In this document: positions 24,956 through 35,214 of the stretch, piece by piece
Numbering within the stretch: position 1 is the stretch's first letter
Layout: every line of letters begins with the position of its first letter
Source of the DNA: UBA5359 sp002410925 [NCBI: bacterium UBP13_UBA5359]
GTDB lineage: Bacteria > UBP13 > UBA5359
NCBI GenBank assembly: GCA_002410925.1
Contig: DHPR01000033.1
Coordinates: 213,084-277,083, forward strand
Length of the DNA: 64,000 bases
Direction of reading: 5' to 3'
Made by a program: the position numbers and the translations under genes
The notes under the pieces: model-generated
Databases searched by the model: none
Seen by the model: only the letters and a program-made list of their open reading frames with translations
What the model was told of the DNA's origin: nothing

Positions 24956-25495
24956 ATGGCAGAACGGATGATATATTACAATGCATTCCGCGACCATGAC
25001 CGCGGTTGGACAATCATGCTTGCCATCTTTGCAATCGCTATAGTGCTACTCTCTTTCAGCTCTGCCAAGTGGCTGCTTTTTCCACTTGTAGGTCCTCTCT
25101 CCCTGATCTTTACTACCAAAGCGTTCAGCCGCTACCATGTTATCAATCTGGGGGTCAGAGGCGTAATGAACATCTTGTTTCTCACCTCAATCTCCAGCTG
25201 CCTTATTATTGCTGCTATCGTTCTCGGGCTGCTTCCGGGCATATTGCTGGCTACCAGCCTTATGTTCTCAGCGCCTTTAATGATTTATAAAAGATATGGC
25301 ATTATCGGTTCAATTACAGGTAGCATACGAATCGTACGAAGCGATTTTATCGCTTATGCTGTGCTCTGGATGTATAGCAGTCTACTGCCTTTTTGGGGTC
25401 TGCTGACAATCTTCGGTATACTCGATGCGTTACCCAATGCACTCTTGTTACGTAAAGATGCATTTATGAAAGCAATCAGGACGCCAGATCGCTAA
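24956..25495 (+). CDS. Hypothetical polytopic membrane protein
   Basis: 179 aa with about five hydrophobic segments (starting at roughly residues 20, 44, 72, 96 and 135) separated by basic loops such as KRYGIIGSITGSIRIVRSDF. GAGGGG precedes the ATG by 7 bases. The pattern resembles small DUF-type membrane proteins of Bacillota; family not recognised. Confidence 0.7.
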   Translation: MAERMIYYNAFRDHDRGWTIMLAIFAIAIVLLSFSSAKWLLFPLVGPLSLIFTTKAFSRYHVINLGVRGVMNILFLTSISSCLIIAAIVLGLLPGILLATSLMFSAPLMIYKRYGIIGSITGSIRIVRSDFIAYAVLWMYSSLLPFWGLLTIFGILDALPNALLLRKDAFMKAIRTPDR

Positions 25496-25521
25496 AATAT
25501 TATGAAATGGGGGAAGGCTGT

Positions 25522-25848
25522 ATGGGAATACCCGTAACATGTATCTGCGGACACCCTATAGATGCTGACGAGGTTGTACAAATGGGCGCTTATACGCGGC
25601 TCTCCGGTCCCAATGTCGTTTACGTTCGTTTCCGTTGCTCGGTCTGCAACCACCTGGGAGAAAAGCTCGTTGAGCAGCAGCGATGGCATGAGCAATTACA
25701 TAACGCCGCCATACCTACGGCAACAACCGCTCCTGTAACCGCCAATAATGTGGAAAGTGAGCGCTTTGCATCTATGGGGCCAATACGCACAGACGAACAA
25801 ATAGATTTTCATCTTGCTCTGGCCGGTATGTCACGTATAGAATTATAA
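25522..25848 (+). CDS. Zinc-ribbon-like hypothetical protein
   Basis: 108 aa. Paired cysteines CICGHPID at the start and FRCSVCNHLGEKLVEQ about 35 residues later form a likely zinc ribbon; the C-terminal half is low-complexity. GGGGGAAGG precedes the chosen ATG; an ATG five codons earlier lacks a site. Its 3' end overlaps the convergent phosphoesterase gene by 6 bases. Confidence 0.65.
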   Translation: MGIPVTCICGHPIDADEVVQMGAYTRLSGPNVVYVRFRCSVCNHLGEKLVEQQRWHEQLHNAAIPTATTAPVTANNVESERFASMGPIRTDEQIDFHLALAGMSRIEL

Positions 25849-26577
25849 GCCATGCGCCAAGCGGTCTATCAGCCTTTGCGGCAAGGAGTATGATTCCATC
25901 ATAGCCTGTACGGCCTGCACATCATATGCCTGTCTGACGAAGGAGAGCGTCTCTGTTTTATCATCATAGAGCGCAAGAGCAGCAGCCGGATTGCCGTCTC
26001 TGGGCTGCCCGATACTACCGGGATTAATAAAATATTTACATCCCGGTATCAGCTTATATGCCATATCTGTCCTTACCGGCAGTTTCTCTATGCCGCCATT
26101 TCCGGAATCCATATATAGTGCCGGCCTATGCGTATGGCCGGCAAAACAGAGTTCGGTAGGCTGATTCTCCATGGCGACGGCCGCATCGTTCGTATTAAAA
26201 ACATAGGCATCGGGGTCAGGCCAGGAGCCGTGAACAAATGTAGCTTTATCAGTGATAATATATCTGTCAAGGGATTTAAGGAAGCGCCTGCTCCGGTTGG
26301 TCAAGTTTGCGGCTGTCCACTGCATGGCGGCCTTGGCCCTCTCGTTAAATCGCTCAATATCATATTTCTCTACCGCTGCCAAATCATGATTGCCGGAGAC
26401 AATTTCCACATTTAAATCCTCGATAAATTGGCAACATTCATTTGGTTGCGGGCCATATCCTACCACATCACCAAGGCAATAGATGATATCGGCAGCACGC
26501 AAATACGGCCTTATTGCTTTCAAAGCCACATAATTACTATGAATATCCGATATCACTGCCCAGACCAAGGACATCAC
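25843..26577 (-). CDS. Metallophosphoesterase
   Basis: Calcineurin-like phosphoesterase of about 244 aa. All five family motifs are present: SDIHSN, GDVVGYGP, GNHD, VHGS and GHTH, with the C-terminal FINPGSIGQPRDG typical of the YfcE/MJ0936-like group. It hydrolyses phosphodiesters with a dinuclear metal; the substrate is unknown. Start is GTG or the next codon ATG. It follows the rhomboid gene by 6 bases. Confidence 0.92.
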   Translation of the reverse strand: MMSLVWAVISDIHSNYVALKAIRPYLRAADIIYCLGDVVGYGPQPNECCQFIEDLNVEIVSGNHDLAAVEKYDIERFNERAKAAMQWTAANLTNRSRRFLKSLDRYIITDKATFVHGSWPDPDAYVFNTNDAAVAMENQPTELCFAGHTHRPALYMDSGNGGIEKLPVRTDMAYKLIPGCKYFINPGSIGQPRDGNPAAALALYDDKTETLSFVRQAYDVQAVQAMMESYSLPQRLIDRLAHGL

Positions 26578-26583
26578 TCACAT

Positions 26584-27267
26584 TCATTTCATTATACCTA
26601 TCAGCAGCATACCTGCTATAAAACCGCCCACATGGGCAAAATATGCCACCTGCATACCAGCCGCTGGCTGCAACGGAGACATAATACCTGAGAAGAACTG
26701 CAATAGAAACCATAACCCCAGCAAAAGCATAGCCGGGATCCGAACGAATCTTATCAGCCCCCATATAAATGGAATTGGTATCACCAGCGCTGTTACAACT
26801 CTGGCATGCGGATAAAGGAGCATGTATCCGCCCAGCACTCCCGCCACTGCACCGCTGGCGCCGATAACCGGAATATTCGATGAGGAATGCAACGCTATAT
26901 GTGTTAGGGCTGCAATAAGGCCGCTTGCTAAATAAAAAAACAGATAGCGTAACTTCCCCAGAACATCCTCTACATTGTTACCGAATATCCAGAGAAAGAG
27001 CATATTTCCTCCCAGATGCAGCCACCCGCCATGCATGAACATGTGTGTTAGCATGCTTTCAATCGTTGTAAAGGTTAATGCCTCACCATGCAGCACACTC
27101 TCCTTTATCGCTTTAGGATAAAGAGCATACCTTTCAAAAATCTGATTTTCCGCCCTTATCCCGCTCCTCATCTGCAGATAATAAACGGTTATATTGATAG
27201 CTATAAGAAGCAACGTTATCCAGGGAAAACGCCTGGTTGGATTCTCATCCTTGATTGGTATAAGCAT
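26584..27267 (-). CDS. Rhomboid-family intramembrane serine protease
   Basis: 227 aa with six to seven membrane segments. The catalytic serine is S138 in VIGASGAVAGVLGG and the histidine is H212 in YFAHVGGFIAGM. MFMHGGWLHLGGNMLFLWIFGNNVED is the loop typical of rhomboids. It cleaves membrane proteins within the bilayer; targets unknown. Located between pyrG and the phosphoesterase. Confidence 0.94.
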   Translation of the reverse strand: MLIPIKDENPTRRFPWITLLLIAINITVYYLQMRSGIRAENQIFERYALYPKAIKESVLHGEALTFTTIESMLTHMFMHGGWLHLGGNMLFLWIFGNNVEDVLGKLRYLFFYLASGLIAALTHIALHSSSNIPVIGASGAVAGVLGGYMLLYPHARVVTALVIPIPFIWGLIRFVRIPAMLLLGLWFLLQFFSGIMSPLQPAAGMQVAYFAHVGGFIAGMLLIGIMK

Positions 27268-27273
27268 ACCTCG

Positions 27274-28869
<1,596 letters not shown>

Positions 28870-28900
28870 CTACCCCCATACATATGCATAGAATTATCAA

Positions 28901-28926
28901 ATAAACCGGCCGTTAGTCATGCCGGT
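28901..28926 (-). terminator. Terminator after the HAD phosphatase
   Basis: ACCGGC / GCCGGT with a 10-base loop (28905-28926) followed by TTTAT on the minus strand, just upstream of pyrG. Confidence 0.5.
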
Positions 28927-28950
28927 CATTGCTCTGATATTAATATTATT

Positions 28951-29742
28951 TTAGCATAGATTATTACGCAACTCACTTAAATCTTTAATGATAATATCCG
29001 GGCGACTCGTACCTTTCAGCAGAGCGGCTTCATCAGCCGTCGTAACCCCGGAAAGCACCAGTACGGTTTGCACCCCGGCTCTATTGCCTCCGATGATATC
29101 CGTATCAACCCTGTCACCGATAGTAACTGTTTCTGCAGGCGTCATTCCGGTAATCTCCATAATCAGAGTCAGAGCAAAGCTTTCAGGCTTGCCGATAACA
29201 ATAGGGCTCTTTCCGGTCGATGTCTCTATAGCCGTTACAACTGCGCCCCCACCTGGAATTGTTTCACCCTCTACCGGATAGGTATTATCCCTATTGGTGG
29301 CAATAAAAGCGGCGCCATGGATGATAGCTCTATGCGCCTGAGTTAATTTTTTATAAGTGAAATTCTTGTCCAGGCCGGCCACTACAAAATCCGTTTTATC
29401 AGGAGCATAAGATATCTTCATACCAACATCGGACAACTCACGCCGCAGCCCCTCTTCACCAATGACCATAATTCTAGCGCCGGGATGTGAACGTACCAGA
29501 TAGAGCGCAGTAGCGTAGGCAGATGTCATAATTGAATCAGCAGTTACATGTATGCCTATTCTGCCTAGCTTATTTACAAATGATTGCCTATCCATTGTAG
29601 CGTTATTAGTGAGAAAATATACTTTATTTCCTTCTTCCTGCAAGCTTCCAATAGTCTCCACTGCTCCGTTTACAGGCTCGCTCCCCCTGTAAACAACTCC
29701 ATCGAGGTCAAAAATATAGAGCTTAATTCCCACGCATGCCAT
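28951..29742 (-). CDS. HAD-IIA family phosphatase (NagD-like)
   Basis: About 263 aa. The HAD nucleophile motif is YIFDLDGVVYRG, followed by VYFLTNNATMDR (motif II), a cap domain of the NagD/AraL class, and TIGDRVDTDIIGGNRAG (motif IV). Such enzymes dephosphorylate sugar phosphates or nucleotides. It overlaps the end of the GT4 gene, so the two are coupled. The exact start is uncertain; an in-frame ATG lies 18 bases upstream. Confidence 0.88.
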   Translation of the reverse strand: MACVGIKLYIFDLDGVVYRGSEPVNGAVETIGSLQEEGNKVYFLTNNATMDRQSFVNKLGRIGIHVTADSIMTSAYATALYLVRSHPGARIMVIGEEGLRRELSDVGMKISYAPDKTDFVVAGLDKNFTYKKLTQAHRAIIHGAAFIATNRDNTYPVEGETIPGGGAVVTAIETSTGKSPIVIGKPESFALTLIMEITGMTPAETVTIGDRVDTDIIGGNRAGVQTVLVLSGVTTADEAALLKGTSRPDIIIKDLSELRNNLC

Positions 29743-30877
29743 GATCGACCACATCCTCATATACTGTTATAAGCTTCTCTGTGCAACGAGCAATTGAGCA
29801 CTCTGCCACAGCTTCAGCGCTATTTGCAACCAGTTGTGCTCGTTTCTCCGGATTGGAAAGCAATGCTAGAACAGCTGCTGCAAATTTACTCTCGTTTTCA
29901 TCCAGAAGTATTCCATTATAACCATCTTTGATAAAATCGGCCACGCCCATGGCGTTTACGGCTACCACCGGAGTTCCGGCAGCTAAAGACTCCATCAGAA
30001 CAAGTCCCTGTGTTTCCGTTCTGGAGGCAAACACAAATACATCTGCATCAACATAACACTTGGCCAGCTCCTCCCTGGGCAAATAACCACAAAAAATAAC
30101 GTTGCCGCTTAGGCCTAAATCATTAGACATCTCCCTGAGCCGGGCCTCATCAGGACCACCGGAGACAATAAGAAATCTGCTCATCGGCATAGCTGTAGCG
30201 ATCTCTTTATAAGCTCTCAGAAGAAAATCAATATTTTTTTCTTTGGCTAGCCTGCCGGCAAAGAGAAGAACCGGTTCATCGTTGCTGATGCCATACTTTT
30301 TTCTTGCCCATCCCTTACGTAGATTTTCAAAGAAGTCTACATCTATGCCTGTCGGTAACACAGTGATTGGCCGCTTGACACCATAGCCCTCTAAAATATG
30401 CTTAATAGCTGTTGAAGGTGTCAATACTCTGTTTGCTCTATTGCAAAAGTTCCTGCTTAGAGCCATTAGAAATTTCCTTGCGCTTTGTCGTTGAAACGGA
30501 GCATAATGGGCATATTCAGCGTAAAGCGTATGATAAGTATATACCTTTGGCAGTCCAAGCCTGTCGGCTATATGAAAGCCAACATGGCCCAGGGAAAATG
30601 GTGTCTGTGCATGTATAAGATCCAGGCCTATTGATTTTACTCTAGATAAAGTCTTACCCGGCAAAGGATAAGCTATCGGATAATCATGATAGCCGGGAAT
30701 CGTGAAGGAATCGCAGCGAATTACAAACTCGTCATCAGCATCGTAGCCTGGAAAATCGGGGGCGAAGATATATACCTGGTGTCCATTTCTTCTGAGCTCG
30801 TTTTTATAGACCTCTATGGAAGTGACGACACCATTAATTACAGGCCTGTAAGATTCGGTAAATATACCGATTCTCAA
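29723..30877 (-). CDS. GT4 glycosyltransferase, glycolipid type
   Basis: 384 aa. The TTG start is chosen because AGAGGGGG precedes it by 6 bases and the family begins RIGIFTESYRPVINGVVTSI here. HTLYAEYAHYAP, LLFAGRLAKEKNIDFLLRAY and the donor-site E-x7-E in RTETQGLVLMESLAAGTPVV are clear. The sequence resembles diacylglycerol glucosyl- and phosphatidylinositol mannosyl-transferases, so a membrane glycolipid is a reasonable guess. Confidence 0.9.
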   Translation of the reverse strand: MRIGIFTESYRPVINGVVTSIEVYKNELRRNGHQVYIFAPDFPGYDADDEFVIRCDSFTIPGYHDYPIAYPLPGKTLSRVKSIGLDLIHAQTPFSLGHVGFHIADRLGLPKVYTYHTLYAEYAHYAPFQRQSARKFLMALSRNFCNRANRVLTPSTAIKHILEGYGVKRPITVLPTGIDVDFFENLRKGWARKKYGISNDEPVLLFAGRLAKEKNIDFLLRAYKEIATAMPMSRFLIVSGGPDEARLREMSNDLGLSGNVIFCGYLPREELAKCYVDADVFVFASRTETQGLVLMESLAAGTPVVAVNAMGVADFIKDGYNGILLDENESKFAAAVLALLSNPEKRAQLVANSAEAVAECSIARCTEKLITVYEDVVDHGMRGN

Positions 30878-30973
30878 CGATTTACCCCCTCTAAAATGCA
30901 CTCTACCGGCTCTATAAGCGCCGGCAGAAGCAACACTCCCTTAATCACTGCATGGTATTATAACATCATTAGC

Positions 30974-31345
30974 TTAAAGTTCAAAGACCTCGGCCCGAAC
31001 CAATTTCGCATTCAATCGTCCGCCAGGTTTGATAGAAAGCGCTTCGGCTCGGCCGGCATCCAGCTCTATAACACTTCTGGCATTACGTCTGATGGATGTA
31101 GTCTTGTTCGGCTGAAGGCTATGGATGATATCAATCACTGTACCATCTGCGGCAACGAAAACAACATCTATGGGAAAGCGCATCAAAAAAGTATGAACGG
31201 CCTGGCATGGAGATATATAAGCCCCGTCTATGCCTTTCATATCAACCCGACCAAGCAATCCCCGCATTCTTGTAAATATATTGGTACAACGCAGGAATTT
31301 AGCTCCTATAGGCTTGCCTTCATATGTGATTACAATGTAAGGCAT
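30974..31345 (-). CDS. DUF192 family protein at the end of the Tad locus
   Basis: 123 aa. The family signature is TRMRGLLGR, ISPCQAVHTFLMRFPIDVVFVAADGTVID and SVIELDAGRAEAL. Function unknown; DUF192 proteins are often found beside Tad pilus genes. No signal peptide is seen. The start ATG overlaps the tadC stop (TAATG), so it is translated with the pilus operon. Confidence 0.88.
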   Translation of the reverse strand: MPYIVITYEGKPIGAKFLRCTNIFTRMRGLLGRVDMKGIDGAYISPCQAVHTFLMRFPIDVVFVAADGTVIDIIHSLQPNKTTSIRRNARSVIELDAGRAEALSIKPGGRLNAKLVRAEVFEL

Positions 31346-32283
31346 TACCAGCTCAAAGTAGGCATGATCTCTTTGACTATCAAAACGGCCGGTCCAAGCA
31401 ATACAATGAAGATTGCCGGAAAAATACAGAATACCAGCGGAAAAAGCATTTTAACCGGTAACTTCATAGCAGCCTCCTCAGCGCGCTGACGTCTCTTAAC
31501 GCGGAATTGCTGCGCCTGAACACGCAGAACGTTTCCAATACTTATGCCCAGCTCATCAGCTTGAATTATAGCCGCCAGAAATGTCGATAAATCATCAACG
31601 CCTGCTCTGTTAGCTATATCACGCATGGCATCGCGCCTATGCTTGCCGATACGAATCTCTTGAAGCGCCCTGTTGAATTCATCACTTAAGGGCCCGCTGC
31701 TTTTTTGAATCACTCTGTTTACAGCAGCATCAAACCCCAGACCTGCCTCCATTCCAACAACCATAAGGTCTAAAAAATAAGGCAATGTGTTTTGTATTTG
31801 CTTCTGCCTAAGCTTTATTGCCTGATTTATATATGAATCAGGTAGTAAAAATCCGAGAATAAAAAAGACCATGGTAAAGAGCGTGGTGAGTTGAGATTTA
31901 AAACCCACTATATGGCAGAATAATAAGACACCTAACGGCAAAGAAAGAAGCGTAATAATTTTAATAGCCAAGAATTCTTCTGAATGAAGATCGTGTGGAT
32001 TACCGGCCATCGTAAGACGTTTTCTGATTCTATCTTTCACATGTTGAGGCGTATATTTTACTATACAATCCAAACCTTTCCGAGATGCCGGGCCGACAAC
32101 GCGTTCCAAAAAAGGCTTCGCTAACTCCATTTCTTCGAGCGTTGGTATATGAACCTCCTTGCCTACCTCTTTAAGACGATTTATAGCGCTACGCGGTTGC
32201 CCCAGCACGCTGGTGATAAAGACAACAAATGAGGAGACTGCAACGAATATAGCTATAGCAAATATCAATGCCCCAAGATCCAT
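31345..32283 (-). CDS. tadC: Tad pilus inner-membrane platform protein TadC
   Basis: 312 aa with membrane segments at about 5-25, 115-150 and 285-305. The T2SSF domain reads LPYFLDLMVVGMEAGLGFDAAVNRV and EFNRALQEIRIGKHRRDAMRDIANRAG. It works with TadB as the base that CpaF turns. It follows tadB after one base. Confidence 0.94.
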   Translation of the reverse strand: MDLGALIFAIAIFVAVSSFVVFITSVLGQPRSAINRLKEVGKEVHIPTLEEMELAKPFLERVVGPASRKGLDCIVKYTPQHVKDRIRKRLTMAGNPHDLHSEEFLAIKIITLLSLPLGVLLFCHIVGFKSQLTTLFTMVFFILGFLLPDSYINQAIKLRQKQIQNTLPYFLDLMVVGMEAGLGFDAAVNRVIQKSSGPLSDEFNRALQEIRIGKHRRDAMRDIANRAGVDDLSTFLAAIIQADELGISIGNVLRVQAQQFRVKRRQRAEEAAMKLPVKMLFPLVFCIFPAIFIVLLGPAVLIVKEIMPTLSW

Positions 32284-32284
32284 T

Positions 32285-33286
32285 TCAAACCTCGATATCC
32301 ACTAATTTTCTAATAACCATATAACCTATAATCTGCATGGTTATTCCCAAACCCAGCATCAGCCAGCCGATAATATCGGTAGTCAATTTTGACATATATT
32401 CATGATTCAGCAGATTTATAATAAAGAAGAGTGCCACGGGCAGACTGCCGACTATGAAGCCCGATAGGCGCCCCTGTGCCGTCAGCGTCTTGACCTCTCC
32501 CTTTATCCTGATACGCTCTCTGATAGTATTGGCGATATTCTCCAGAATTTCCGCTAAGCTGCCGCCTATTTCACGTTGAATTATTACGGCCGTAACGACC
32601 AGATCCATATCCTCGCTGCCCACTCTCTCTACAATATTCAGCAGAGCCTTCTCTACTGTGTTGCCAAGGCTTATCTCCTGCAGAACCTTGGCGCATTCTT
32701 CCGACATGGGCGGCAGGGCTTCCCGAGCAACCATATCTATCGATTGCATAAAGCTATATCCGGATTTAAGGCAATTAGATATAAGCGCAAGAGTATCCGG
32801 TATCTGATTGTTAAAATAATTCAGCCATTTATGTTTTAGATGTTTAAGATAGGCAAAGGGAAGCCTGAAAGCTATGCCGGCAAAGATGCAGGCAAAGATC
32901 ATATTCTTGGTAATCAAAATTCCCAGCAAAAAGGCAATAAAAATAAGCGCAATCCAGATATATATAAATTCCGATACTTTAAGAACCAGACGAGCCTGTA
33001 TCAGCTCTTTGTTGAGATTCTCAGCAAAGCTTTTATCGGCAAGAACCTTTGTCAGCCATGGCAGGAGATCTACCCGTTGCTTTTTAGTTTTTTCTTCCTG
33101 ATCATATGCTGTCTCATCCGTGTATACATCCGCAACCGGCATTTCTCCGGAGAGATACTTTTTTAGACGCATCTTTGAAGAACGACGCTCAGGCAGCGAA
33201 ATTATATATTTGATTCCTACAGTAAGAAGCATACAGATTGCAAAGGTTAATGCCATAATGATTATATATAGGACGGGCAGTTGCAT
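32285..33286 (-). CDS. tadB: Tad pilus inner-membrane platform protein TadB
   Basis: 333 aa. Membrane segments lie near the N terminus (about 8-28), at 105-150 and at the C terminus. The T2SSF domain shows IPDTLALISNCLKSGYSFMQSIDMVAREALPPMSEE and AVIIQREIGGSLAEILENIANTIRER. The start overlaps the cpaF stop as TAATG. Confidence 0.95.
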   Translation of the reverse strand: MQLPVLYIIIMALTFAICMLLTVGIKYIISLPERRSSKMRLKKYLSGEMPVADVYTDETAYDQEEKTKKQRVDLLPWLTKVLADKSFAENLNKELIQARLVLKVSEFIYIWIALIFIAFLLGILITKNMIFACIFAGIAFRLPFAYLKHLKHKWLNYFNNQIPDTLALISNCLKSGYSFMQSIDMVAREALPPMSEECAKVLQEISLGNTVEKALLNIVERVGSEDMDLVVTAVIIQREIGGSLAEILENIANTIRERIRIKGEVKTLTAQGRLSGFIVGSLPVALFFIINLLNHEYMSKLTTDIIGWLMLGLGITMQIIGYMVIRKLVDIEV

Positions 33287-35214
33287 TATATTTCTCCTTC
33301 ATCACTGAACATAGTCGGAGAGAGCTTGATGCCGGCCTGCTCTATTCTGTCATAGAAGGATGGCCGTATACCAGTGGGACGAAAACGACCGATAACCGCT
33401 CCATTGGTATCTACTCCCTTCTGCTCAAACACGAAAATATCCTGCAGCGTGATAATATCGCCCTCCATACCCAGTACCTCCGTAATATAGAGGAGGCGCC
33501 TGGTTCCGTCACGCAAGCGTCCTTGCTGAATAATCAAATCTATAGCAGATGATATTTGCTCCCTGATTGCTCTTACAGGTAATTCCATACCGGCCATAAG
33601 AACCATCGTTTCCAGCCGGGAAAGAATGTCCCGAGGAGTATTGGCATGGCCGGTCGTCAATGAACCGTCATGGCCGGTATTCATTGCCTGAAGCATATCC
33701 AAGGCCTCACCGCCGCGCACTTCGCCCACCACTATTCTATCCGGACGCATACGCAATGCATTGCGCACCAGATCTCTGATCGCCACCTGCCCCTTCCCTT
33801 CGATATTGGGCGGCCTGGATTCCAGAGATACGACGTGCTCCTGCCGCAACTGCAGCTCTGCGGCGTCCTCTATAGTTACTATACGCTCGTCATTAGGTAT
33901 CATAGATGATAAGACATTCAAAGTGGTTGTCTTTCCCGATCCGGTTCCGCCGGAAACTACAATATTGAGGCGAGCCTTTACACAGGCTTCGATGAAGAGA
34001 GCCATCTCCCGTGTGAGCGTACCGAAGTTTATCAAATCCGCAATGGTAAAGGGATCCTTGGAGAACTTCCTTATTGTCAAACATGGGCCCTTTAATGCCA
34101 TAGGAGGTATGATGGCGTTGACTCTGGACCCATCCGGCAGGCGAGCATCTACCATAGGACTGCTCTCGTCTATACGCCTGCCTAGAGGGGCCACAATTTT
34201 CTCTATGATATGCATGAGGTGATCATTATCCTTAAATCGAGTATCGGAAGGCTTAAGCTTGCCTTTTTTCTCAACATATACCTGGTAAGCGCTATTGACC
34301 ATGATCTCCGAAATATCCGGATCACGAAGCAGCGCTTCCAACGGCCCCAGACCAAGTATCTCATCCTGAAGGTCACTTACAAGCTGTGCTCTCTCCGTTC
34401 TATTAAGCGGTGTCCCCTCATCGTTTATCAGAGTATTGACCATACCCTCTATTTCTCGGTATAGAACATCATCCTTTTTCCCCTTGCCAAGCTCTGGGCT
34501 AAGCTCAGCGATCAGCCGCTCCTGTAAACGATGCTTCATATTGAAATAATCATCGGCATAGCTCTGCTTTTTGGCCGTTCGGTCCATAAGCTGCTTGAAG
34601 GGATTATCTGCCAGCTTAGAGATGTTTAATGTCGGCCTGGCGGCTAGAGGAGGAATAGTCATATGGATGCGTGATCCATCCGGCAATCGGCTTTCAACGG
34701 TGGGTATAGAGGAATCTATCCTGCTCCCAAGCGCATCGGCGATCTTGGCAATAATACGTCCCAGATGAGCCTGATCATTGAAGCGCTTGCCGGTTTGCTC
34801 AAGCACGCCGCGTCGCTCAACCATGATATCATCCTCTGATGAAACGATTATCCTGCTGATAATTCTATCATTGAGAAAGGGTTCTATAGGTCCAAGACCG
34901 ACAAGTTCGTCCATATAATCTGCTATCAGCTTAACTTTTACGTCAGGAGATATCTCCAAGCCGGCCAACATGGTCTGGGATGAAATGACATCGCTCAATT
35001 TGGAACGGAGCTTGCCTATGTCCTCATCCTGTATTACTACCGCACCGATAGAGTTGATAACTCTCTCGTAGATTTGCTTGCGTATATTGATATATTCGTC
35101 ATCTTCTGTGGGTCTCTGCGGCACATCGTTAGTATCAATCTCTTCATGCCGATATTCAGCTTTGTTCGGCTCGTCACCGGGCGCAGACTTTCCCAATCTG
35201 TTAAGAAGCGACAC
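33286..35214 (-). CDS. cpaF: Tad pilus assembly ATPase CpaF/TadA with duplicated N-terminal domain
   Basis: Secretion ATPase that powers Flp pilus assembly, 642 aa against roughly 430-480 for most relatives. The extra length is a second copy of the N-terminal domain. Copy 1 (about 45-206) has YMDELVGLGPIEPFLNDRII, MVERRGVLEQTGKRF and RLPDGSRIHMTIPPLAARP. Copy 2 (about 226-395) has LQDEILGLGPLEALLRDPDI, YVEKKGKLKPSDTRF and RLPDGSRVNAIIPPMALKG. The ATPase core follows: Walker A GGTGSGKTT (422-430), TIEDAAELQL, and MRPDRIVVGEVRGGEALDML, TTGHANTP. It overlaps tadB by one base. Function in pilus assembly is secure; the role of the duplication is unknown. Confidence 0.96.
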   Translation of the reverse strand: MSLLNRLGKSAPGDEPNKAEYRHEEIDTNDVPQRPTEDDEYINIRKQIYERVINSIGAVVIQDEDIGKLRSKLSDVISSQTMLAGLEISPDVKVKLIADYMDELVGLGPIEPFLNDRIISRIIVSSEDDIMVERRGVLEQTGKRFNDQAHLGRIIAKIADALGSRIDSSIPTVESRLPDGSRIHMTIPPLAARPTLNISKLADNPFKQLMDRTAKKQSYADDYFNMKHRLQERLIAELSPELGKGKKDDVLYREIEGMVNTLINDEGTPLNRTERAQLVSDLQDEILGLGPLEALLRDPDISEIMVNSAYQVYVEKKGKLKPSDTRFKDNDHLMHIIEKIVAPLGRRIDESSPMVDARLPDGSRVNAIIPPMALKGPCLTIRKFSKDPFTIADLINFGTLTREMALFIEACVKARLNIVVSGGTGSGKTTTLNVLSSMIPNDERIVTIEDAAELQLRQEHVVSLESRPPNIEGKGQVAIRDLVRNALRMRPDRIVVGEVRGGEALDMLQAMNTGHDGSLTTGHANTPRDILSRLETMVLMAGMELPVRAIREQISSAIDLIIQQGRLRDGTRRLLYITEVLGMEGDIITLQDIFVFEQKGVDTNGAVIGRFRPTGIRPSFYDRIEQAGIKLSPTMFSDEGEI

